The position numbers and the translations under genes were made by a program. A DNA stretch of 64,000 bases from Candidatus Binatia bacterium. GTDB taxonomy: Bacteria; Vulcanimicrobiota; Vulcanimicrobiia; Vulcanimicrobiales; Vulcanimicrobiaceae. The stretch's first letter is position 1. Every line of letters begins with the position of its first letter. A model generated the notes under the pieces. It was not told the DNA's origin. It ran no database searches and saw nothing but the letters and a program-made list of their open reading frames with translations. Of this stretch, positions 1 to 8,063 are shown in pieces. The stretch is from NCBI GenBank assembly GCA_035544215.1, contig DATKHY010000001.1, positions 248,001 to 312,000 on the forward strand, written 5' to 3'.

Positions 1-1
1 C

Positions 2-58
2 GTCTACCTAAGCCGAGACGCCGAGGCGGCCGATGCCCTGGGCCGCCTGGTCGGCTAA
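2..58 (+). CDS. C-terminal tail of a probable tyrosine integrase (partial)
   Basis: Only the last 18 codons are inside the window, ending at TAA 56-58. The tail reads VYLSRDAEAADALGRLVG, which resembles the end of phage-type tyrosine recombinases, where the catalytic Tyr is followed by a helix rich in Arg, Glu and Ala. A tRNA 3'-end fragment lies 80 bp downstream, the usual place for an attachment site next to int. The residues shown are too few to prove the family. Confidence 0.35.
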   Translation, partial: VYLSRDAEAADALGRLVG

Positions 59-138
59 AGTCTAAGGAAAAAGAGGCTCTGCATTTGATGCACAGCGCCT
101 CAGGTGTCGCGAAAACTCCTCTAAAATAAGGACGATTT

Positions 139-161
139 TGGTATCCCCAGCGGGATTCGAA
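139..161 (-). other. tRNA 3'-end fragment, probable attachment-site scar
   Basis: Read on the minus strand, these 23 nt have the exact geometry of a tRNA 3' end: a 7-nt T loop (TTCGAAT), T-stem 3' strand CCCGC, a 7-nt acceptor strand TGGGGAT, discriminator A and CCA. The expected T-stem 5' strand GCGGG is missing and reads TACAC, so the tRNA body is absent. Such fragments are left by tyrosine integrases that recombine in the T loop of a tRNA gene. The integrase-like tail at 2-58 supports this. Confidence 0.6.
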
Positions 162-236
162 GTGTAAACAATGCGGTCCTGCCCAATCCGTCCCGCTACT
201 GAAACGTCCAATATTATAAGGGTTTTCGACGCCTAG

Positions 237-280
237 CGATTCTGAACGATACTGACCGATTCGGACCTTTTCTGACCCGT
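237..280. repeat. Short degenerate direct repeats next to the tRNA fragment
   Basis: Units of about 13 nt resembling CGATTCTGAAC, CGATACTGAC, CGATTCGGAC and TTCTGAC follow one another, starting about 75 bp from the tRNA fragment. Spacing and position fit arm-type binding sites of a tyrosine integrase, but this is inference from pattern only. The stretch 59-353 holds no other recognisable gene. Confidence 0.3.
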
Positions 281-353
281 CTGTTACATTTGCGTTACAT
301 CGAGACCCCAAAAAGCTTCTGTCCGGGGCTATTGGCTAAGCTGGCTGGAGAGC

Positions 354-1133
354 TTACTCGTCGCTCTGAGCCGCCTGCTCCAGGTCGTGGGACAAGGCTC
401 CCGAGATTCGGTCCTCGACGGTATGGAGTAGCTCGCTCGCCATAACCAAGATACGAAGCACGCTCAGTGAGTCGCGCCAACCGACGTAGCGATGCGAGGG
501 TGGATTTTTGTATACGGCCATCGCGCCGCTGAACAACTCTCGATAGCCGTTCTCCTCGCCCGGGTCGCCGTATACGTTTCGTAACGGGCCGCCCTCACCA
601 AAGGCGCGCCTCATCAATGGGACCCCGAGGTCGGAGTCGGTGAAGCCTCCGGCTTGTCTCACGGCAACCTCGACGCATTTCATTCCCGCCGCCACGGCCG
701 AATCAAAGAACTGGGGCCCGCGCTCGTAGAGCGGAAGAGCGGTTGCGACGATGTCTCGATGAAGAAGGGCGCGCGGGTCCGTTATTGTCGTGATGAAGTC
801 GGTCAGCTTTGTACCGGATTCCGCAAGCTCCTTGCCTTGGCGCGATAGCATGCGTCCCATTGCGCTGCCGGAATAAGCGCGAAACTCACCCACTAAAAGT
901 CCATATCGGTCAAGGTAGGCAACGCCTTCCATCAGGACTCGGTCGAGGTCTTCGTTGCGTCCGTATCCGCTGTCAATGATACGTCGCACGGTATCAGCGG
1001 GAACGAACGAGGGGCGGTCCTTGGGAAAGAGCCGAATCAGCAACTGCGCCGCCTCCTCTGGCGAATAGGCCAACAGTTGTTCTCTCTCTGGCAAGCTCTG
1101 TTGGGCGCGAAACTGGCTATACCCGTCAATCAT
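354..1133 (-). CDS. TIGR02391 (Ymh/Abi-like) family protein
   Basis: A 259-aa soluble protein with no signal peptide. The C-terminal half carries the pattern of the Hypoth_Ymh/TIGR02391 family: a block starting LHRDIVATALPLY, then GYRELFSGAMAVYKNPPSHR, then a hydrophobic helix. Proteins of this family are often encoded in mobile DNA and near restriction or abortive-infection genes; their biochemical role is not established. It stands alone here, next to the attachment-site scar. I infer a defence or plasmid-maintenance role from family and context; no catalytic residues can be assigned. Confidence 0.75.
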   Translation of the reverse strand: MIDGYSQFRAQQSLPEREQLLAYSPEEAAQLLIRLFPKDRPSFVPADTVRRIIDSGYGRNEDLDRVLMEGVAYLDRYGLLVGEFRAYSGSAMGRMLSRQGKELAESGTKLTDFITTITDPRALLHRDIVATALPLYERGPQFFDSAVAAGMKCVEVAVRQAGGFTDSDLGVPLMRRAFGEGGPLRNVYGDPGEENGYRELFSGAMAVYKNPPSHRYVGWRDSLSVLRILVMASELLHTVEDRISGALSHDLEQAAQSDE

Positions 1134-1385
1134 GGCTCGTTGATTTGGTTTTGAGTGACGGTCGTCCTCGATGGCTCTAGGGCAGGTCGAACTTCAGGGC
1201 ATCGAGTCTCTCATTCACAGCATCGACAGCACCGTTGAAGCTTTGCACCATTTCCACAAACGCAGGGTCGAATCGGTGACACATTTTCCGGTGTCTCTGC
1301 TACCCGCGCCTCGTGGATTCGCTGCCGCCCCATCACCCTAGGATTTTGCGGTCGGGTCGAACAGACCGAGTTGTATAATGCCCCC

Positions 1386-1607
1386 ATGTATCTAAAATCT
1401 GTCCGCTGTCCGAACCTCTGCGAGCCGTCTCGCGTCAGCAAACCCAGCCTGCGGGAAGTCCAATACCCCGACGGCATGCGGTAATGGTGCGGGTACTGCC
1501 ACGAAGCCTTTGAACCAAGCCGCGTTATCAAGGTCAGGCTGGCGGAGCCAAAGCCCCGAAAGACACCCAAGCGGAAGCCGCGCCGAACCCGCGTCGGGCA
1601 TCGCTAA
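1386..1607 (+). pseudogene. Small zinc-ribbon-like gene interrupted by TAA
   Basis: From ATG 1386 the frame reads 32 codons containing RCPNLC, then TAA at 1482-1484, then continues in the same frame for 40 codons beginning WCGYCHEAFEPSRV and ending in a basic tail with KRKPRRTR before TAA 1605. The two cysteine pairs would form one zinc ribbon only if the stop were read through, so I treat it as a gene broken by a nonsense change. A TATAAT hexamer sits just upstream at 1374. The basic tail resembles a piece of DNA near 2034-2070, suggesting a decayed second copy. Confidence 0.4.
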
Positions 1608-2204
1608 AGGCTAGTCGCAAGCTCTCTCTTCGGGAGCCCCGAGCGACGCCACTGCCGCGATCTATTCACTGTCCATAGGTTCGCGACGGCGGCTTAGCCT
1701 TACGCGCCCCGTGTTTGGCTGCATGATGAGGCATCTCAAGAAGGGCGGGCATCCTCGGCTCTCAGGCTCCACGGTCCTGCGAGCATGTCCCCACGGGTCA
1801 AGGAGCCTTCTTACCGGCTTGGGGCGGACATGCAGCCTTATGTACGGCCCAGCCTTGTGCAACGATGTAACGGTGATAGCGCAGGGCGCGACCGTGGTCA
1901 TCGTACAGGCCCAGGACCAAGGGTTCTGGTCTACCGTCACTTCCGGCGTTCTCTCGATGCTCGCATTCAGCGCCCTGAAAGTCCTTGGGGCTCGGCTCGC
2001 CGCGCGGGCCCGGCTTAACGTGCGAAACCAACGGCCCCGGAAGGTAGCCAAACGGAAGCCACGCCGAACGCGCACTACCGGGCGTTGGGTGCAGGACAGC
2101 CGCCCAGCGGAGAATGCCGGGTCCGTCGAAGGCTTCCGCATGGCAATCTTTTCCGCGTGGGGCTATCTTCGCGGACTCGCAACCGGGCTTATTCTGTGGG
2201 TCGT
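1608..2204. other. Decayed intergenic DNA
   Basis: Long open frames overlap on both strands here, but none has a convincing start, codon pattern or family. A piece near 2034-2070 echoes the basic tail of the broken zinc-ribbon gene upstream. I read the region as degraded accessory DNA. Confidence 0.4.
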
Positions 2205-2391
2205 GCAGAGGCTACGCTCGCCGAGGATATCGCCTACCTTGCTCAGTTGCCGTCAGAAGGCTATTGCTGCCGAGATCGGCATGTCGGAGCGACGCTGGGG
2301 CGACATCACACAGGGCAGGACGAGACCCCGCAAGACAACCGCTGCGCACATCGCGCTTGAGGCCAGTGACCGCCGCCCAGCCGCTGATTAG
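2205..2391 (+). pseudogene. Frameshifted C-terminal fragment of a Cas1-associated helix-turn-helix domain
   Basis: One frame encodes LAEDIAYLAQLPSE; after a +1 shift near 2260 the next frame continues AIAAEIGMSERRWGDITQG and then TTAAHIALEA to TAG. This aligns with the last 55 residues of the Cas1-like protein at 5878-6933 (LAESIDYLAQFPQA, then LALTERGWRKIIKG, then TTAERIQELA). The Cas1 catalytic region is not recognisable upstream, so this is a remnant. It shows that the Cas1-type gene existed in at least two copies around the lipoprotein/beta-helix pair. Confidence 0.6.
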
Positions 2392-2582
2392 CCAGGCAAA
2401 GCAACGCCGCCAGGGCGGCGGTCAAGCCAACGATCCGCGCGCGCCTACTCGGCGGCGTGGCCACGGCAGCTTGGTACGAGGCTGGATTGGCTCAGGCGCC
2501 CTGGCTGCTACCCTGGAACTTAGGGGTCGGGCGCCGAACGTTCCCAGTCGCTCGTCCGTTCCGCTTCGGGGAGGTAATGCAC

Positions 2583-3575
2583 ATGAAAACCCTGGCTCGC
2601 TCGGTGCTCACCATCGGCATTGCTGCCGCGTTGCTGGCGGGGTGCGGCGGATCGAGCTCGCAGATCGGCGCGAAAGGCGTGCTGCCTACAGGTGCGACGA
2701 AGCAGAGCCTAAATGCGCAACGCATTGCAAACGCCGTCCGTCGTTCCGGAGGCAGCCCAGGCTACAGCGTCACCGGTCCACTTGTGTACGTCACCAACTA
2801 CACGAGCAATAACCTTACGGTGTATCACGCGAGGGCCAAGAATCCGGCCCCGATAGCGGTCATTTCGGATAGCCTCGGTGCACCGAGTGGCGACTGCCTA
2901 GACAGCCACGGGACACTCTATGTCGCGAATCAGCCAGCCAGCAGCTCCGGCTGGGTTTCGGAGTACGCCCTTGGCAAGACCAAGGCCTCCAGTGTCATAA
3001 CGAATGGAATTAAGACGCCATCCTTCTGCGCGATCGACGGCAATGGAAACCTCTGGGTGACGAACATCGGCGGTCCGAACGTAACGGAGTATCTGTATGG
3101 CTCCCCGAAACCGCACGTGGTGATCACGAAAGGTCTCGCGTTTCCTGTGGGCGTCGCGATCGATCATTCTGGAAACGTATTTGTCGCAAATGGATGGGGC
3201 GCACCACAGCAAAATGTCGAAGTATACGCGCCTGGAACCAAAGCGCCGTCACGAACGATCACTGACGGCATAACGCATCCAGTTGGCATCGGGGTAGATT
3301 CGAGCGGTACCTTGTATGTGACAAACGCAACCACAAACAGTGTGGAAGCGTACCTCGCAGGACAGGATCATCCGTATCGGACAATTATTGCGGGCTTGGA
3401 TGTTCCGGTGGCTGTGGTCCTCAATTCTAAGGGATGGCTCTACGTCGCCAACTTTGGGAACAGTAACAATGTCGTTGAGTTTCCACCCGGCTCGATCACC
3501 CCGTCACGACGACGGATCAGCAAGAGCGTTTACGCGCCACAAGGTGTCGCGTATTTTCCAGCGCTGCTGCCATAA
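2583..3575 (+). CDS. Secreted NHL-like beta-propeller lipoprotein (left copy)
   Basis: A 330-aa protein starting at ATG 2583, about 9 nt after GGGAGG. Residues 1-22 form a lipoprotein signal with lipobox LLAGC. The mature part has repeated blades such as LYVTNYTSNN, GNLWVTNIGG, GNVFVANGWG and GTLYVTNATT, typical of NHL/SMP-30-like six-bladed propellers. It is a close paralogue of the protein at 45858-46853: the stretches GNLWVTNIGGPN, TEYLYGS and PVGVAIDHSG are shared. It is followed at 327 bp by a beta-helix gene, the same order and spacing as in the right copy. The ligand is unknown; a surface role is likely. Confidence 0.8.
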   Translation: MKTLARSVLTIGIAAALLAGCGGSSSQIGAKGVLPTGATKQSLNAQRIANAVRRSGGSPGYSVTGPLVYVTNYTSNNLTVYHARAKNPAPIAVISDSLGAPSGDCLDSHGTLYVANQPASSSGWVSEYALGKTKASSVITNGIKTPSFCAIDGNGNLWVTNIGGPNVTEYLYGSPKPHVVITKGLAFPVGVAIDHSGNVFVANGWGAPQQNVEVYAPGTKAPSRTITDGITHPVGIGVDSSGTLYVTNATTNSVEAYLAGQDHPYRTIIAGLDVPVAVVLNSKGWLYVANFGNSNNVVEFPPGSITPSRRRISKSVYAPQGVAYFPALLP

Positions 3576-3902
3576 CGAACCGACTCCTCAGCGGTACGGT
3601 TAATCGATTAGCAGAAGAAGCGCCGAGTTTTGGGGAATCGCCTAACATTCGGCGGCGCTGCTGCGTGACGACCTCCGGCGCTTCCCCGTGAGCAGAAATG
3701 CGCTGGGTCATTTTACACGAATTAGCTACTACGACAAAACCTTGAAATTCTACCTCACCAGGCTGGGGATTTCACCACTTGTAGCAACAGCTTCGCAGCG
3801 CTAATATCTGTACCCGAGCGCAGCGAGACGACGGCTAATGAGCAGGCTAGGATTGGATCGCACGGACGCCGGAACTTAACAATCCTTAAAGGAGTTTACA
3901 TC
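3576..3902 (+). other. Intergenic spacer with probable leader of the beta-helix gene
   Basis: No gene seen. Just before the beta-helix start it has CCTTAAAGGAGTTTACATC, nearly identical to the leader of the right-hand copy (CTTAAAGGAGTTCATC). It also contains CGAGTTTTGGGGAATC at 3624-3639, which recurs inverted at 43441-43456. No clear promoter or terminator. Confidence 0.4.
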
Positions 3903-5726
3903 ATGGCCGATCTCAATGCTTCGGGTCCGAATCCGGGCACTACGTACACGCCGAGCGAAACAAACGGTGTCTACCACGAGGACCGTGAGGTGACGGTCAG
4001 CAGTACCGTTGGCTCGCAGATGTTTCGGGCGTACAATGCTACCTTCGACGAAAATCTCGGCGAGTGGAAAATCCCGACGTCGGGCTCCGGTAAGCCAGCC
4101 TATGCGACAGTCCAAAACCCCGACGGTTCGATTCACTTCGTAACAAAAGCAGCCAATTCGTCGCCATGGAATACGTGGGACGGAAGCGGTAACAACACCG
4201 TTTTTAACGGGATCGACTTTGGCATGGTTGCTAATAGCCCGTCCACTGACAATACTGCCGCACTGCAATTAGCCATCACGGCAGTCATGCACGCCGGCGG
4301 CGGTACGATTTTCATCCCAGCGGGGACCTACTATTTCACAAGCTCCACCGGAATCACCATTGCGCCAACTCAGTCACTCCCTGCTGTCGGCCTCATCATC
4401 GCCGGGACCTCGGGGCTCACGAAACTCGTCCAAAGCTCCGGCGCCGCCCTCGCGCTCTTCACGGTTAACAGCTGGGTTGACCCGGGCAGCATTGGCGTTG
4501 GGCTCCGCTTTCAGGATTTGATCATTTTGTTCACCGGCGCGGCCAGCGGCGCCCAAGCCATCAACGTAGCCAGCAGCCAGATGGTCACGGCCACGCGCGT
4601 GTTGTTCGCAGATTGTCCCCAAACGATGTACATGGATGGAAGATCCCTCCAATGCGGGCTGTTCCAATGCATGATCACCTACGATCAGGGGCCGAGCACG
4701 CAGACCATGATCTTCATGGGCGGCTCCGAGAATTATGTCGAGTCCTGCGTCATTTCTCAGACGGCCAAAGGTACTATACCTGCTCCTCCCGGCGGCTGCA
4801 CCGCCATCAACATTCAGCCCGGAGGCGGCGGGATGTACGTGACCAACACCCAGATCTCCGATTTCGATTACGGAATTACCATCACCGGGGGTGGCAACAA
4901 CCTCGATCATGCATTCATCTCCAACGTCCACTGCGAATGCAATATCACCGCCGTCCTGATCCAACCGATCGACAGCAACGAAAAAGTCTATCAGGTATTC
5001 TTTAACAGCTGCGATTTCGCGCTGACGACGTTGGGCACTCAAGCCACCCCTGGCGTGCTGATTAGCTTGGCGAACGGCGGCATGATCGCGGATATCTTCT
5101 TTACGAACTGCATGTCCCACAACTGGGCGGGTCCCGGCTTGCAGATCAACGGCGGGCAGAACATCTCCGTCATCGGCGGTCGCTTTGCCGCTAACGCAAC
5201 CGACCCGTCCATGACAACCAGCGGCGGGATCGCAGTCACTGGCCCCGCCCAGTACGTGACGATCATTGGTGCAGACTGCTATGGCCAAATCCCAAAGTAT
5301 GGCTCCGAGCCAACGCCAAACCCCGTTCAGCCTTATGGGATCTCCGTCACGGGGGCAGTGGTTGCCATGCGGGTGCGCGGATGCAATCTGAACGGCAACG
5401 CATCTGGAGCTCTGTATGCGCCAACGTCAGGGATGGATCTACAGGTAAGCGATTGCGCCGGCTACAACGACCAGCATCCCATCCTCAATGGTAACAACGC
5501 CCCTACGTTGGGCAATCCGCTCTCCGCTTCGACCTGTTCCACGCCCTACTATGGGCCGTCGGTAGTCACGTTTTCGGGCTCATCTCCAACCCCACCACTG
5601 CTTAGTGTGCTTGTCAGCGGACTATCTACCTTTAGCATGAGTTTTGGCGACTTCTACCTGTCACGCCCAACGGATCAGGTTGGCTTTGGCGCGTCACCAG
5701 CGGTATTTGCTTGGATCGGTAAGTGA
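3903..5726 (+). CDS. Right-handed beta-helix (pectate lyase-like) protein, left copy
   Basis: A 607-aa protein with a strong ribosome site (AAAGGAG, 10 nt before ATG). The N-terminal 110 residues are a conserved cap (GTTYTPSETNGVYHEDREV). From about residue 115 the sequence has the start of a pectate-lyase-3-like fold (DNTAALQLAI, then GGGTIFIPAGTYYF) followed by many Asn/Gly/Val-rich turns typical of a parallel beta-helix, as in tail spikes and surface polysaccharide-binding proteins. No signal peptide or lipobox is visible, so its export route is unclear. A paralogue of equal length lies inverted at 43717-45534. No catalytic residues can be assigned. Confidence 0.75.
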   Translation: MADLNASGPNPGTTYTPSETNGVYHEDREVTVSSTVGSQMFRAYNATFDENLGEWKIPTSGSGKPAYATVQNPDGSIHFVTKAANSSPWNTWDGSGNNTVFNGIDFGMVANSPSTDNTAALQLAITAVMHAGGGTIFIPAGTYYFTSSTGITIAPTQSLPAVGLIIAGTSGLTKLVQSSGAALALFTVNSWVDPGSIGVGLRFQDLIILFTGAASGAQAINVASSQMVTATRVLFADCPQTMYMDGRSLQCGLFQCMITYDQGPSTQTMIFMGGSENYVESCVISQTAKGTIPAPPGGCTAINIQPGGGGMYVTNTQISDFDYGITITGGGNNLDHAFISNVHCECNITAVLIQPIDSNEKVYQVFFNSCDFALTTLGTQATPGVLISLANGGMIADIFFTNCMSHNWAGPGLQINGGQNISVIGGRFAANATDPSMTTSGGIAVTGPAQYVTIIGADCYGQIPKYGSEPTPNPVQPYGISVTGAVVAMRVRGCNLNGNASGALYAPTSGMDLQVSDCAGYNDQHPILNGNNAPTLGNPLSASTCSTPYYGPSVVTFSGSSPTPPLLSVLVSGLSTFSMSFGDFYLSRPTDQVGFGASPAVFAWIGK

Positions 5727-5744
5727 GCTAGGCATCAGGAGAGT

Positions 5745-5776
5745 GAAGGGGGACGTGATCTTTGGCGTCCCCCTTC
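5745..5776 (+). terminator. Hairpin after beta-helix gene
   Basis: Perfect 11-bp stem GAAGGGGGACG / CGTCCCCCTTC with a 10-nt loop, 18 bp after the stop codon. No long T run follows, so termination efficiency is uncertain. Confidence 0.6.
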
Positions 5777-5877
5777 GCTCCGCGCGCAGGCTTTGTGGCC
5801 CTGACCTCTTGCCTTCTGTAATTAGACATTGGCTTATGGCGAGGATCGCATAAACTCGTGGCAAAACTCTTGGTATC

Positions 5878-6933
5878 GTGAACGCGATGGGGAAGTCCAC
5901 GGCTACCGCCCAAATCCACGCATGCAAGACGGGTCTCACGGAGACGACGACGCTGGTGGACTTCCTCGCGCTGGAGGGACGGGCGGCACAGGTCTACTGG
6001 GATCTGCTGGTCGAGACGCCCCTTCCATGGAGACCGAGGGCACTCAAGCGGATACCGGCACACTGGGCGGCGATCAGTCCACGGACCGATGGAAAACGCG
6101 AGCGGGTGCGCGATGCGACTGATCCGTGGAACGCAATCCTGAACTACTGCTACACGTTGCTGGAAGTGGAAACGCGGGTCGCTTGCGAGGCGGTGGGGCT
6201 CGATCCGGACCTCGGGCTGATCCACGTCGACGATCGGCTGCGCGAGTCGTTCATCTACGATCTGCTCGAGCCGCTACTCGCCAAGGCGATGTATGGGCGC
6301 TGGATGAGTCGGCTCGATCCGCACAACCGAGCCAAATCGTACGATCATCGCATTAAGCCGTATGGCTTTGTCCAATCGATTACGCCCGCAGTCATCGGTT
6401 CCAACGAACCACTGCCGATCGCTCCATTTGAAAGGGACTTGGCCAAATCAAAACGCCTGCAATTGGTTGACTACCATACCGGCGATCCGATTCGATTGGA
6501 TTGGAGCGGCAGCAGTATGGCCCACACCGTGCCGGTCATGCGTTTGAGCGAATATGTGCAGGAATATGGGCGGCATCCCGAAGCCAAAGCCGCAGATTGG
6601 AAGAGCAATCCAGCAGGACCGGATACGATCGGGCTTTTGCATCGATTACCGCTCCAATCGAAGCGGCTGATCCGAATCGGCAAGGAGGTCGATCGGCTCG
6701 GTGGCGACGAGGGTGCTACGCTTGAGCCTGATCGGCCGGTCGAATACGAATGCGACGAACTCGCGGAGAGCATCGACTACCTGGCGCAGTTTCCGCAAGC
6801 CGCGACGGTACGGGATCTCGCCCTGACAGAACGCGGCTGGCGCAAGATCATCAAGGGTGTTGTAGAACCGCTCGCGACGACGGCAGAACGCATTCAGGAA
6901 CTGGCCGAACAGCGCCGCATCGAAGAACCGTAG
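5878..6933 (+). CDS. Solo Cas1-like integrase with C-terminal helix-turn-helix
   Basis: A 351-aa protein from GTG 5878 (in-frame stop at 5851). Residues 30-165 match the catalytic helical domain of Cas1: LEGRAAQVYW (E33), DPWNAILNYCYTLLEVE, GLDPDLGLIHVDD (H116), then YDLLEPL (D128, E131). The spacing from the His to the Asp and Glu (12 and 15 residues) is that of CRISPR Cas1, so the metal-binding triad looks intact. The N-terminal beta domain of normal Cas1 is missing. Residues 165-290 are unfamiliar; residues 300-345 (LALTERGWRKIIKG) look like a DNA-binding helix-turn-helix. No Cas2, effector or CRISPR array is nearby. Expected chemistry is DNA strand transfer; the biological role is unknown. 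Confidence 0.75.
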   Translation: MNAMGKSTATAQIHACKTGLTETTTLVDFLALEGRAAQVYWDLLVETPLPWRPRALKRIPAHWAAISPRTDGKRERVRDATDPWNAILNYCYTLLEVETRVACEAVGLDPDLGLIHVDDRLRESFIYDLLEPLLAKAMYGRWMSRLDPHNRAKSYDHRIKPYGFVQSITPAVIGSNEPLPIAPFERDLAKSKRLQLVDYHTGDPIRLDWSGSSMAHTVPVMRLSEYVQEYGRHPEAKAADWKSNPAGPDTIGLLHRLPLQSKRLIRIGKEVDRLGGDEGATLEPDRPVEYECDELAESIDYLAQFPQAATVRDLALTERGWRKIIKGVVEPLATTAERIQELAEQRRIEEP

Positions 6934-7023
6934 TGGCGTCGGAGCTTGCCTGCGCGGAGCTGAGCGGCAAAGGCAGAACGTCCTAAACCGCCGATCCGTT
7001 TATCGGGAAAAGGAGCAGGGCAA

Positions 7024-8025
7024 ATGAAGGGCTTAAGTCTTGGCCGCTACACACTTAGCAGCTGCGTTGCGGCTGCAATGCTCGCGGGCTGCGGCGGATC
7101 GCAGCTGCCGGTCGGCGCGCCGGGCGCGATGCCGCAAGGCGTAGCGCAGCAAGGCCAGAGCACGCAGCGTGACGAGAGCGGGTCGTGGATGGCGCCGGAC
7201 GCAACATCGCAAGACTTGCTTTACGTCTCCAGCCACAGCTGGGTTTCGGTTTACAGGTATCCTCAGGGGCATTTGCTCGGCAAGTTAAAAGGCTTTGACC
7301 TTGCTTCCGGCCAGTGCGTAGATAGCTCAAGCAACGTGTATGTTACGGACTATGTGACGTCGCAAATCGTCGAGTTCCCGCACGGTGGCCGCAAACGCCT
7401 CAGGGTCCTTTCCATGCCTGGCGCGAACGGTTGCTCAATAGATCCAACGACGGGGAATCTGGCCGTTTCGTCGTTGGGTAGCACAGGAGTTTGGATTTTC
7501 AAGAATGCCAAAGGGGCGCCCACAAAATACCAAAACTCGCAGTTCCTCTACTATTACGATTGTGCGTATGACCCCAAAGGTAACCTCTTTGTCGACGGAA
7601 TGAGCACGATAGGCACGGGCAGCTTCGTGTTCGCCGAGCTGCTAAAAAATGGTAACCAACTCAAAGTGGTGACTTTGAACCAGTATATTGGCTGGCCCGG
7701 AGGGATGCAGTGGGACGGTCAGCACCTCGCGATTGGCGATCAGGTAGCACCGGCTATTTATCAGTTTAGCATAAATGGAAGTAAGGGAACGAAAGTTGGG
7801 ACGACACCTCTAGGCAGTCATACTTTCGATACCTTGCAGTTTTGGGTCCAGGGGCGGACCGTCATCACATCGACTGCCTGTCATGACGTCGGCTGTGGAC
7901 GTACAAAGCGCGGTTCGGCCGTGATGTTTTTTAACTATCCCGCGGGGGGCAAAGCTACGAAGATCATCATCAACGGTTTACTGGGAGGTCCTGGCGGCGA
8001 CTCTGTCAGCCTCGCTCCCAGATAG
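7024..8025 (+). CDS. Secreted propeller-like lipoprotein, tandem copy 1
   Basis: A 333-aa lipoprotein with ATG preceded by AAAGGAGCAG. The signal peptide ends in lipobox MLAGC followed by GGS. The mature part has propeller blades: LLYVSSHSWVSVY, SNVYVTDYVT, TGNLAVSSLG and GNLFVDGMST. It is about half identical to the next gene and follows the solo Cas1 gene by 90 bp. It is more distant from the lipoprotein at 2583. It probably sits on the outer membrane; its ligand is unknown. Confidence 0.75.
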   Translation: MKGLSLGRYTLSSCVAAAMLAGCGGSQLPVGAPGAMPQGVAQQGQSTQRDESGSWMAPDATSQDLLYVSSHSWVSVYRYPQGHLLGKLKGFDLASGQCVDSSSNVYVTDYVTSQIVEFPHGGRKRLRVLSMPGANGCSIDPTTGNLAVSSLGSTGVWIFKNAKGAPTKYQNSQFLYYYDCAYDPKGNLFVDGMSTIGTGSFVFAELLKNGNQLKVVTLNQYIGWPGGMQWDGQHLAIGDQVAPAIYQFSINGSKGTKVGTTPLGSHTFDTLQFWVQGRTVITSTACHDVGCGRTKRGSAVMFFNYPAGGKATKIIINGLLGGPGGDSVSLAPR

Positions 8026-8063
8026 ATCATCCGCGATACGTGCGTAACGAAGGAACGAGGTAC

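Noticed and set aside
1211-1570. Minus-strand frame ending in a SEC-C-like CVCGNGAKLQRCC
   Set aside because: It is antisense to the broken zinc-ribbon gene, lacks supporting sequence before the motif, and the motif alone is short.
1711-2391. Long plus-strand open frame (226 codons)
   Set aside because: Composition changes along the frame, no credible start, and its 3' part is explained as the second half of a frameshifted Cas1-HTH fragment.
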